Shown here one piece after another: positions 25,866 to 33,635 of a stretch of DNA of 64,000 nt; the first letter of the stretch is position 1, and each line of letters opens with the position of its first letter. Source of the stretch: JAJECS01 sp965262745. Lineage in GTDB: Bacteria > Chloroflexota > UBA11872. The stretch is from positions 744,001-808,000 of the forward strand of contig OZ253558.1 in NCBI GenBank assembly GCA_965262745.1, given 5' to 3'. The notes below the pieces were generated by a model. The model searched no databases. It was not told where the DNA came from and saw only the letters and a list, made by a program, of their open reading frames with translations. The position numbers and the translations under genes were made by a program.

Positions 25866-27332
25866 TCACGTCGTCAGGTCACGATTGAGCTCGACACGAA
25901 GCAATTCGGTCACCTTGCCCGGATTGGCTTGGCCGCGCGTGCGCCGCATGACCTGTCCCATCAAAAACTGAATCGCTCGTCCCTTTCCCGCATGGTAGTC
26001 CGCCACCGCCTGCGGGTTCGCAGCCATGACGTCGCGGGCAACCTGACCAAGGGTGTCGGTGTCGCTGATCTGGCGGCCCCGGGCATCCACAATTTCCGCC
26101 GCCGACTTCCCGGTATCAAACATTTCCTCCAGCACCGCGGCCGCCATGGTGCTGCTCAGCTCGCCCTTGGCACGCAGCGCCAACAACTGCGCCATCGATG
26201 CGGCCGAAATTGGGATTGCTCCGGATTTCAGCTCCCGCACATTGAGCAACCGCCGCACGTCCTGAAGCACCCACGTCACGACCTCCGCGGCCGATCCGTC
26301 ATGGCGCTCGATGACGTCGATGGCGTAGGCGGCCAGGTCACGGTCCTCGATCAGCTCATCGGCGTCCCCGGGAGGCACGTCGAGCGCATCGATGAGCCGC
26401 TGCCGGACCGAGTCCGGCAACTCGGGCAGGCGTTGCGCCAACTCCATCACGCGCTCGCGCGTGATGGCAAGTGGCGGCAGGTCGGGCTCTGGAAAGTAGC
26501 GGTAGTCGTGGGCGTACTCCTTGGTGCGCTGGGGCACGGTGCGCGCGGCGCGCTCGTCCCAGCCGCGGGTTTCTTGCTCGAGCCGCTCGCCGCGCTGGTC
26601 CAGCGCGATCTGTCGCTGGACTTCGAAATCCAGCGCCTGGCCCAGCGCGCGGAATGAATTCATGTTCTTGACCTCGACCTTGACATTGCCGACCTTCGCA
26701 TCGAACGGCCACACCGAGACGTTGGCGTCGATCCGCAGCGCGCCGTCCTGCATGTCGGCCGTGGACACGCCCAACCAGCGCAGGATGTTGCGTAGCTTGA
26801 GGCCATAAGCCATCGCTTCCTCGGAGCTGGTGATATCCGGCTCCGACACGATCTCCATCAATGGCACGCCGGAGCGATTCACGTCGATCAGGCTCGCCGG
26901 CTGGCCGTCGTCGCCCACGACATGCGTGAGCTTGGCGGTGTCCTCCTCCAGATGTACTCGGGTGATGCCGATGCGGCGAGTCGCACCGGCCGCGTCGATC
27001 TCCAGCCATCCACCCACGCAGAGCGGCATGTCGTATTGCGAGATCTGATACCACTTCATCAGGTCCGGATACGCATAGTTCTTCCGGTCAAACTTGGCGT
27101 GCGGTGGAATGTCACTGTGCAGGGCGATGCCCGTCATGATCGTAAGGTCCACGGCCTCCGAGTTGATCACCGGCAAGACCCCGGGCATCCCGAGGCATAC
27201 CGGGCACACGAGCGTATTGGGCGGCGCCGAGGCGTAGGCCGCACTCGTGCCACAGAACATTTTGCTGGCCGTCTTGAGCTGCACGTGCGTCTCAAGCCCA
27301 ATGACCACGCGGTAGCCGGGGTGCACGATCAC
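25866..27332 (-). CDS. gatB: Aspartyl/glutamyl-tRNA amidotransferase subunit B
   Basis: The product of 488 residues starts with IVHPGYRVVIGLETHVQL and has VCLGMPGVLPV and DVNRSGVPLMEIVSEPD, characteristic of GatB, with the C-terminal Yqey-like tRNA-binding tail. It phosphorylates Glu-tRNA(Gln)/Asp-tRNA(Asn) for transamidation together with GatA and GatC. GTG 27332 overlaps the gatA stop as GTGA, indicating translational coupling; a second GTG at 27326 has a well spaced AGGGG and is an alternative. Confidence 0.96.
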   Translation of the reverse strand: MIVHPGYRVVIGLETHVQLKTASKMFCGTSAAYASAPPNTLVCPVCLGMPGVLPVINSEAVDLTIMTGIALHSDIPPHAKFDRKNYAYPDLMKWYQISQYDMPLCVGGWLEIDAAGATRRIGITRVHLEEDTAKLTHVVGDDGQPASLIDVNRSGVPLMEIVSEPDITSSEEAMAYGLKLRNILRWLGVSTADMQDGALRIDANVSVWPFDAKVGNVKVEVKNMNSFRALGQALDFEVQRQIALDQRGERLEQETRGWDERAARTVPQRTKEYAHDYRYFPEPDLPPLAITRERVMELAQRLPELPDSVRQRLIDALDVPPGDADELIEDRDLAAYAIDVIERHDGSAAEVVTWVLQDVRRLLNVRELKSGAIPISAASMAQLLALRAKGELSSTMAAAVLEEMFDTGKSAAEIVDARGRQISDTDTLGQVARDVMAANPQAVADYHAGKGRAIQFLMGQVMRRTRGQANPGKVTELLRVELNRDLTT

Positions 27333-28798
27333 GCCCCTACGGCTTGGAGCGGCGCCGGCAACTCGGGACGCAGTCGTTCGTAGGCATCGGCCGCGCGGAG
27401 CAGGCGCGTCTCTTCCAACGGTGGGGCGATGAGCTGGAGTCCCACAGGCAGGCCATCGACGAAGCCGCACGGCATGCTGATGGCCGGCAGCCCGGCGAGA
27501 GACGCGGGCAGCGTGAGCAGGTCGGCCCGATACATCGCCAGGGGATTGGCGGTTCGGTCGCCCAGGTCGAATGCGGTTGTCGGAGATGTGGGTGCGGCGA
27601 TGACGTCAACCGAGTCAAACGCGGCATCAAAGTCCCGCTTGATGAGATTTCGTATCTTCTGGGCACGTAGGTAGTAGGCGTCGTAGTAGCCGGAGGACAG
27701 CGCGAATGTGCCCAGCATGATGCGTCGCTTGACCTCGGTGCCGAAGCCTTGCGCTCGCACCGAGGCCATCATCTCGTCCACATCGACGGCCTGCGGGTCG
27801 GAAAGACCGTATTTGACGCCGTTGTAGCGGGCCAGATTGGCGCTGGCCTCGGAAGGCGCGATGACGTAGTAGACCGGCAGTGCATATTCGGTGTGCGGCA
27901 GCCTGATCTCGCGAAGCTCGGCGCCATTGGCCTCTAGGACGCCAATGGCCTCGCGCACAGCCGTGCCCACCCCTGGATCGATGCCCTCGCCGAAATACTC
28001 GGCGGGCACCCCGATGCGCAATCCTTCAACGTCTCCGTCCAGCTCCGCCACATAGTCGGGAACCGGCTCTGGCAGCGACGTTGCGTCGCGCGCGTCATGC
28101 CCGGCGATGGCCGTCAGCAGCAGAGCCGCGTCGCGCACCGACTTGGTGAGCGGTCCAACCTGATCCAGCGACGAGGCGAACGCCACCAGGCCATAGCGCG
28201 ACACGCGCCCGTAGGTGGGCTTGAGGCCGACGCAGCCGCAGAGCGCCGCAGGTTGCCGCACGCTGCCCCCGGTATCCGAGCCGAGGGCGGCCAGGCATTC
28301 ATGTGCCGCGACCGCGGCGGCCGATCCGCCGCTCGACCCGCCGGGCACCTTCGACAAGTCCCAAGGATTTCGCACGGGGTGAAACGCCGAGTTCTCGTTG
28401 GAGGAGCCCATGGCGAATTCGTCCATGTTGGTCTTGCCCACGAGCACGGCGCCGGCGGCCTTGAGCCGCGCCACGACGGTGGCGTCGTAGGGCGGCACGA
28501 AGCCTTCCAGAATGCGCGAGGCGCACGTCGTCGCGACGCCTTCCGTGCAGAGCACGTCCTTGATCGCCAGCGGAATGCCCAACAACGGCGCCGCGTCGCC
28601 GCGGGCCCGCCGCGCATCGGCTGTCTGCGCCTGCGCCAGCGCGGCGTCGGCAGTGACCAGCAGGTAGGCGCCGGTGCGTGCATCGACGGCGTCGATGCGG
28701 TCCAACACGCTGCGCGTGAGATCGACCGAGGAGATGTCTCCCGCTGCCAGCGAGCCCTCTGCCTCGCCGACCGTGAGCCTGAAGAGCTCGTCAGCCAC
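27329..28798 (-). CDS. gatA: Aspartyl/glutamyl-tRNA amidotransferase subunit A
   Basis: A 489-residue amidase-signature protein. The catalytic triad is Lys80 (PLAIKD), cis-Ser155 (PGGSSGGS) and nucleophile Ser179 (DTGGSVRQPA). It releases ammonia from glutamine and passes it to GatB to make Gln-tRNA(Gln) and/or Asn-tRNA(Asn). It sits between gatC (39-base gap) and gatB (4-base overlap), the standard order C-A-B. Confidence 0.97.
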   Translation of the reverse strand: MADELFRLTVGEAEGSLAAGDISSVDLTRSVLDRIDAVDARTGAYLLVTADAALAQAQTADARRARGDAAPLLGIPLAIKDVLCTEGVATTCASRILEGFVPPYDATVVARLKAAGAVLVGKTNMDEFAMGSSNENSAFHPVRNPWDLSKVPGGSSGGSAAAVAAHECLAALGSDTGGSVRQPAALCGCVGLKPTYGRVSRYGLVAFASSLDQVGPLTKSVRDAALLLTAIAGHDARDATSLPEPVPDYVAELDGDVEGLRIGVPAEYFGEGIDPGVGTAVREAIGVLEANGAELREIRLPHTEYALPVYYVIAPSEASANLARYNGVKYGLSDPQAVDVDEMMASVRAQGFGTEVKRRIMLGTFALSSGYYDAYYLRAQKIRNLIKRDFDAAFDSVDVIAAPTSPTTAFDLGDRTANPLAMYRADLLTLPASLAGLPAISMPCGFVDGLPVGLQLIAPPLEETRLLRAADAYERLRPELPAPLQAVGA

Positions 28799-28837
28799 GG
28801 AATGGCCCCGCGTCAGCCAGGCGAACAGGCACTCCCG

Positions 28838-29128
28838 CTACTCCCCCTGGAGGACGGCGGGAACGCGAATCTGGTCCCGCTCCACACGCGGGGCGTTGCG
28901 CATGACGTCGTCGCGTGAGAGCGGCGCCTCGGTGGCATCGGGACGCTCGACGCTCGCGAGAGGAATGACCTGGGCGGTTGGGGCGACATCGGAAACGTCG
29001 AGCGCATTGAGCGCCTCGAACGCTTGCAGGATCTGCTGCAAGTCAGCCTGCATGCGGTCGATCTCGGCGTCTGAGAGTGCCAGTCGCGCAAGGGCCGCCA
29101 CATGCACCACTTGCTCGCGGTCAATCAT
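28838..29128 (-). CDS. gatC: Aspartyl/glutamyl-tRNA amidotransferase subunit C
   Basis: A 96-residue protein starting MIDREQVVHVAALARLALSD, with LQQILQAFEALNALDVSDV and LSRDDVMRNAP, the usual GatC pattern. It stabilises the GatA-GatB pair. First gene of the gatCAB operon; no strong ribosome site is visible in front of ATG 29128, and the preceding gene on this strand ends at 29177. Confidence 0.95.
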   Translation of the reverse strand: MIDREQVVHVAALARLALSDAEIDRMQADLQQILQAFEALNALDVSDVAPTAQVIPLASVERPDATEAPLSRDDVMRNAPRVERDQIRVPAVLQGE

Positions 29129-29176
29129 GGGGAACCAGGTGGGGCAGACCGAGGTGGATTATAGGCGTTGGGCTGC

Positions 29177-29932
29177 CTAGAGCTTGTAGACGCGGCCGCC
29201 TGACACCGGAAGCACGGCGCCGGTAATGAAGCTAGCGGCATCCGACGCCAAGAACACCGCGGCGTTGGCGACGTCGTGCGGCTCGCCAATGCGCCGAAGG
29301 TGGGTTTGGCTCAAGAAGCGATTGAGTCGCTCGGAGTCCTGCTGCAGCGACGCCGTTGCGTCGGTGTTGATGAGCCCGGGCTGGATCGCGACCACGCGGA
29401 TGCCGTCGGGTCCCCATGCGCGGGCCAAACTCTCCGTGAGCGACTCGAGCCCTGCCTTCACGGCGCCATAGACCCCCAAGCCACGCACCGCCGCAGTCGA
29501 GCTGATATTGATGACTACGCCCCCGCCCGCGGCCCGCATATACACCCCCGCCCGCTGGGCGGCGAACACGGGCGCCCGCAGGTTCACGTTGACGAGACGT
29601 TCGAATTCTTCGACAGAAATGTCCGTGGACGCGTCGCCGCCGTGGACGGCCGCGTTGTTGACCAGCACGTCCAGCCCGCCCATGGCGGTATGGGCGCGGT
29701 CGACCAGTTCAAACACGGCATCAACGTCTTCGAGGTCGGCCACGATCGGATGCGCGACGGCGTCATGCTCCCGCACCTCGGCGGCAACAGCGTGCAGCTT
29801 CCGAGCATTGGTGGCGGCGACGGCCACTTCCGCGCCCGCCTCCGCGAAGGCCAGGGCGATACCACGGCCAACGCCGCGGCTGGCGCCCGTGATGAGCGCC
29901 CGGCGTCCGGCGAGCGAGAAGGCGTCGCGCAC
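29177..29932 (-). CDS. Short-chain dehydrogenase/reductase
   Basis: A 251-residue classical SDR: cofactor loop TGASRGVGRG, NNAAVHGG, and catalytic YGAVK, with the C-terminal SGGRVYKL. Start is GTG 29932, only two bases after the stop of the next SDR gene, with no separate ribosome site, so translation is probably coupled. It may be a gluconate 5-dehydrogenase or 3-oxoacyl reductase type; substrate unknown. The pair 29177-30699 looks like an old duplication. Confidence 0.9.
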   Translation of the reverse strand: MRDAFSLAGRRALITGASRGVGRGIALAFAEAGAEVAVAATNARKLHAVAAEVREHDAVAHPIVADLEDVDAVFELVDRAHTAMGGLDVLVNNAAVHGGDASTDISVEEFERLVNVNLRAPVFAAQRAGVYMRAAGGGVVINISSTAAVRGLGVYGAVKAGLESLTESLARAWGPDGIRVVAIQPGLINTDATASLQQDSERLNRFLSQTHLRRIGEPHDVANAAVFLASDAASFITGAVLPVSGGRVYKL

Positions 29933-29934
29933 GG

Positions 29935-30699
29935 CTAGTAGTTCGCGCTCCGTCCGCCGTCAACGTCGAGCACGGTGCCGCTGATGAAGTCGGCCGCCTG
30001 AGACGCCAAAAAAACGGCCACAGCGGCGACCTCAGCCGGCAGTGCCACGCGGCCCCGGGCAGTTGTCTCGATCAGGGGGCCGATGCGCGCCGGATCGCCG
30101 ATCACTTCCGCCTCCATCTCCGTGTCGATCATGCCCGGCGCAATAGCGACGCACCGAATGTTGTCCGGCGCCCAGTCGCGGTCGGCGCTGCGGGTGAAGC
30201 TCTCCAGCGCCGCCTTGCTCGCGCCATAGACGTTTGGCCCGCCTTTCTTCGCGGCGATTGAGCTGATGTTGACGATCACGCCGCCGCCGCGCTCACGCAT
30301 CAACGGTCGGGCCGCCTGCATGGCAAACACCGCCGCTCGCAGATTGACATCGAGCACGCGCTGGAATTGCTCCGGCGTGAACTCGTCGACGCTCGCGTGG
30401 AAATAGACCCCGGCGTTGTTCACCAGGACGTCAAGCGCGCCCAGGGTCTTGGCGGCTTCGGTGACGGCGTCTTGCACAGCGGCAACGTCACGCACATCCA
30501 GAGAAAGCACGACCGCGCGCCTGCCGCGAGCCTCGACTACCGAGGCAACCGTTTCGAGGTCGGACACCGTGCGCGCGGCCAGCGCCACGTCGGCGCCAGC
30601 TTCGGCGAACGCCTCCGCGATTGCCCGGCCAATCCCACGACTGGCGCCGGTGACCAGGGCGCAGCGGCCATCGAGGCGGAGGCTATCGCTAAGTGACAT
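29935..30699 (-). CDS. Short-chain dehydrogenase/reductase
   Basis: A 254-residue classical SDR with TGASRGIGRAIA, NNAGVYFHA, and catalytic YGASK. Overall organisation matches its neighbour at 29177-29932, with which it forms a two-gene unit. The C-terminus DVDGGRSANY is of the FabG/gluconate-dehydrogenase type. Substrate is not identifiable. The start ATG 30699 faces the VOC gene promoter region. Confidence 0.9.
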   Translation of the reverse strand: MSLSDSLRLDGRCALVTGASRGIGRAIAEAFAEAGADVALAARTVSDLETVASVVEARGRRAVVLSLDVRDVAAVQDAVTEAAKTLGALDVLVNNAGVYFHASVDEFTPEQFQRVLDVNLRAAVFAMQAARPLMRERGGGVIVNISSIAAKKGGPNVYGASKAALESFTRSADRDWAPDNIRCVAIAPGMIDTEMEAEVIGDPARIGPLIETTARGRVALPAEVAAVAVFLASQAADFISGTVLDVDGGRSANY

Positions 30700-30818
30700 C
30701 TACTGGTCCAGGCCGCATTGCGCATCCAGCCTAGCTTGAATGGGCCGCGGAATGCGGCGACCGAGCCCCACCCGTCGGGCAAGATGGGAACGCCGTCAGA
30801 CGTGCCGGAGATTCGCCA

Positions 30819-31190
30819 ATGTTCATCGGAGTCCATTCGTTGATCTTCACCAAGGATGCCGAGGCCGCGCGGGCGTTCTTTCGCGATGTGCTCGAGTTTC
30901 CGTGGGTCAACGCCGGCGACGGCTGGCTTGTCTTCGCGCTGCCGCCCACGGAGGTCGGACTACATCCGGAGGATGGCGACCGAGACCACGAGCTGCATCT
31001 GCTATGCGATGACATTCACGCCACCGTGGCCAAGCTTCAAGCCAAAGGCGTCAAGCTGATCCAACCGATCCGTGAAGAGGTGTGGGGCATCGCGACCGCC
31101 ATCGAGATTCCCGGCGGCGCATGGATCGGGATCTATCAGCCGAAGCACCCGCTGGTCTTTGATCCGGCGAGGCCGCCCGCGCAACCATAG
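30819..31190 (+). CDS. VOC (glyoxalase/bleomycin-resistance) family protein
   Basis: A 123-residue protein starting MFIGVHSLIFTKDAEAARAFFRDVL, with a GGAG site eight bases before the ATG. The beta-alpha-beta-beta-beta repeats of the vicinal-oxygen-chelate fold are visible: metal ligand His6, HELHLLCDDIHAT and the C-terminal IEIPGGAWIGIYQP. The fold serves glyoxalases, dioxygenases and drug-binding proteins; no specific reaction can be assigned. Confidence 0.85.
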   Translation: MFIGVHSLIFTKDAEAARAFFRDVLEFPWVNAGDGWLVFALPPTEVGLHPEDGDRDHELHLLCDDIHATVAKLQAKGVKLIQPIREEVWGIATAIEIPGGAWIGIYQPKHPLVFDPARPPAQP

Positions 31191-31216
31191 GCACGCAATC
31201 CCGCAACACGGGGGTG

Positions 31217-32959
31217 TCAGGACTCGCTAGCGCCCCCGCTGGCTTTGGCCGTCTGCTGCTCGAACATGGCCCTGGCTTCGGCAACGGTGGTGGCGTCGGT
31301 GGGGTCTTTGTCCTCGCGCACGAAGTTCAGCACGCGTGGGAAGCGCAGTGCCATGCCCGGCTGGGTTTCGGTGTGGCCGGCGGTGTGCGTGGGGCTGAGC
31401 GTGATCGCATCGGCCAAGACTTCCACGACATATGTGGGCTCGGTCCATACGTCCGGCGTGACGTGGGAGTCAACCGAATCCGGTTGCTCGGAAACGGCGT
31501 GGGCGTCAAGCATCTCCCGGATGCGGACCCACTCCTCATCGGAGTAGCCGGTTCCAATGCGTGCGATGGTCTTGAAGGTCTCGCTCTCGGGGTCCCACAC
31601 CGCGCTCAGGAGCGCGCCGATGCCCCAGGCCGCGCGTTTGCCCCGGCCGCGCCAGTAGCCGATCAGCACGCAGTCGAGGGTGTCGTTGAGCGCTGTCGAG
31701 TAGCTGCGCTTGAGCTTGATCCAGCTGAAATTGCGTTTGCCCGCTTCGTAGGGAGCATCCAGGCGCTTCGCGAGCACGCCTTCCAGTCCCGCATCAACCT
31801 GAACGCCAAAGTAGCGGTCAATGGTTGCTGGATCATCGGTCTCGAGCACCTGCGAGACCACGATGCCGTCACCCGGTCCAATCAGGGCCTGGAGACGCTG
31901 TCGCCGCTCGGTGAACGGGAGGGTGGTCACGTCTTCACCGTCGAAGAGCACATCGAACGCCTGCACGGTCAGGGGCATCTTCGCCGCCGCTTCCTCGATG
32001 CCGTGCTTGCGCTTCCGAGACATGGTGAGCTGGAAGGGCAGAAACTCCCCGCTGTCCGGATCGATGCCCATCGCTTCACCCTCAAAGATGCTTTGCTCGG
32101 CTCGCACTTGCGTGAGAACGGCCTCCGTCACCTCGGGAAACATGCCCGTCATGTTCTCGAGATTCCGGCTGTAGATGCTGACGCGCGGCCCGTCGCGATG
32201 GATCTGCACACGGAAGCCGTCGAACTTTGCCTCGACGGCCGCGCGCCCGATCTTGTCGATGATTTCGGCGCCGCTGGAGAGACGCTCGGCCTGCGCCATG
32301 CGCACGGGATAGCCCACGCGCACCGCCGCAGCCTCCATGGCAGCGCGCCCGTTTGCCACATAGTCGTGCGCGACCAGTCCTAGGTCGCTGGTGAGGTTGT
32401 AGGCGCGCTCGATAACCTTGCGCTCGGACTTGTCGCCGACTTTCGCCACCGAGAGCGCATCCATCACGGTGGGATCACCGACGCCTAGTCGCAAGCGCCC
32501 GAGCGGAATCCGCGGGAGGTAGCGATTCGATCTGGCATCCAGCTCGCGCAGGATGGCCGCGATGCCCTGCACCTTACGCTCCTGCGATCCCGGCCCCTCA
32601 GCCTGGGCCACGTCGCGCAGCCGTTCAAACACTTCGCCGACCGAGAGATCCGAGCCGTCGTGGGCCGTCAGCCGCTCGGCCGTCGATCCCAGGTCACCGA
32701 TTTCCCGAGACACCGCTTCGACTTCGGCGCGCTCACGGTCAAAAGCTTGTGCCAGCGCATCGAGCATGAGCCGTCCGGCGACGCCGAATTCGAGGTCGAC
32801 GAACTTCGGGACCAGTCGGCCCTGCAAGAGATACGTCACCTGCGCAGCTTCATCGGGACCAACCGCGCCGTAGACCTCCGCCAGGATGTCAATCATCGCG
32901 TTACGGGCGGTGATCTCGTCCAGGCGCTCGAAGACGACGGCAAGTTCACGGAAGGTCAT
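31217..32959 (-). CDS. lig: ATP-dependent DNA ligase
   Basis: A 580-residue protein with an N-terminal DNA-binding domain, a nucleotidyltransferase domain containing AKFDGFRVQIHRDG (adenylated Lys245 predicted), and an OB-fold ending near WVRIREMLDAH. The layout matches archaeal-type LigB enzymes, which also occur in Chloroflexota. It joins nicks using ATP; whether it is the main replicative ligase or a repair ligase cannot be judged without the rest of the genome. One base separates it from the stop of the HAD gene upstream in the transcription direction. Confidence 0.94.
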   Translation of the reverse strand: MTFRELAVVFERLDEITARNAMIDILAEVYGAVGPDEAAQVTYLLQGRLVPKFVDLEFGVAGRLMLDALAQAFDRERAEVEAVSREIGDLGSTAERLTAHDGSDLSVGEVFERLRDVAQAEGPGSQERKVQGIAAILRELDARSNRYLPRIPLGRLRLGVGDPTVMDALSVAKVGDKSERKVIERAYNLTSDLGLVAHDYVANGRAAMEAAAVRVGYPVRMAQAERLSSGAEIIDKIGRAAVEAKFDGFRVQIHRDGPRVSIYSRNLENMTGMFPEVTEAVLTQVRAEQSIFEGEAMGIDPDSGEFLPFQLTMSRKRKHGIEEAAAKMPLTVQAFDVLFDGEDVTTLPFTERRQRLQALIGPGDGIVVSQVLETDDPATIDRYFGVQVDAGLEGVLAKRLDAPYEAGKRNFSWIKLKRSYSTALNDTLDCVLIGYWRGRGKRAAWGIGALLSAVWDPESETFKTIARIGTGYSDEEWVRIREMLDAHAVSEQPDSVDSHVTPDVWTEPTYVVEVLADAITLSPTHTAGHTETQPGMALRFPRVLNFVREDKDPTDATTVAEARAMFEQQTAKASGGASES

Positions 32960-32960
32960 G

Positions 32961-33635
32961 TCAGCGGCCGGTTTCGCCGACGAAGGCTCGGCGTGTTACC
33001 CACGCCTGAACGTCGGCAAGACTCTCGAAGGCGTGGTAGGGAATGCCCTGAGCCGCGCAGTGCACCGCCAAGCTGTCCTTCGCAAAGATCACGTCCGCCA
33101 CCGTAACTGCACAGCGGTCGGAGAAGCCGTCGCCGACGTAGACGGCCCGGCGCCCCTGCGCCTTTGCCCGCCGCACCGGCAGAGCCTTGCACATGCCGCA
33201 ATGGCCGCAGCCCTTGTCTTCGTGGGGAAACTCGAGCGCGATGACGCCACAGCGTAGGTCGAGACGGTTCGAGTCCACCGTCAGATCCGAGAGACCGGCC
33301 GCCGCAAGCATGCGCGTGATGTAGATGTCGAAGCCGTCGCTGGCGATGTGCACTTCGGCACCGGCGCTCTGCAGGCCGCGGGCTAGGGCGGGGAACGCCG
33401 GATCGACGGCTTGCTCGTCGATGAGCCGGTGGAAGGCGCTTAGGTCAGGAGTCACCAGACCGAATTGGGCGCGAGCCCGCACGCTGGTGGGAATCTCACG
33501 GCGCTCCCAGCGGGCGTCGATGACGCGCCACTCCGGGGTTGCCAGCGCGTCAAACAGCACGTGGCCCATGTCCGACGGGCTTATGGTGCCGTCGAAATCG
33601 AAAATGAAGCTCCACTCGGCGAGCGTGCCGCTCAG
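32961..33635 (-). CDS. HAD phosphatase (MtnX-like) with likely CTG start
   Basis: The HAD motif I reads FIFDFDGTIS (residues 10-19 when translated from 33635), and the C-terminal motif VGDGFSDRCAV is followed by ADVIFAKDSL, the pattern of MtnX-type phosphatases of methionine salvage; a Cys/His cluster KGCGHCGMCK precedes it. An ATG at 33569 would cut off motif I. No ATG, GTG or TTG lies in frame before it; CTG 33635 stands seven bases after GGAGG and overlaps the uvrD-type stop (CTGA), so it is the best start. The family dephosphorylates 2-hydroxy-3-keto-5-methylthiopentenyl-1-phosphate or phosphoserine-like substrates. Confidence 0.75.
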   Translation of the reverse strand: MSGTLAEWSFIFDFDGTISPSDMGHVLFDALATPEWRVIDARWERREIPTSVRARAQFGLVTPDLSAFHRLIDEQAVDPAFPALARGLQSAGAEVHIASDGFDIYITRMLAAAGLSDLTVDSNRLDLRCGVIALEFPHEDKGCGHCGMCKALPVRRAKAQGRRAVYVGDGFSDRCAVTVADVIFAKDSLAVHCAAQGIPYHAFESLADVQAWVTRRAFVGETGR

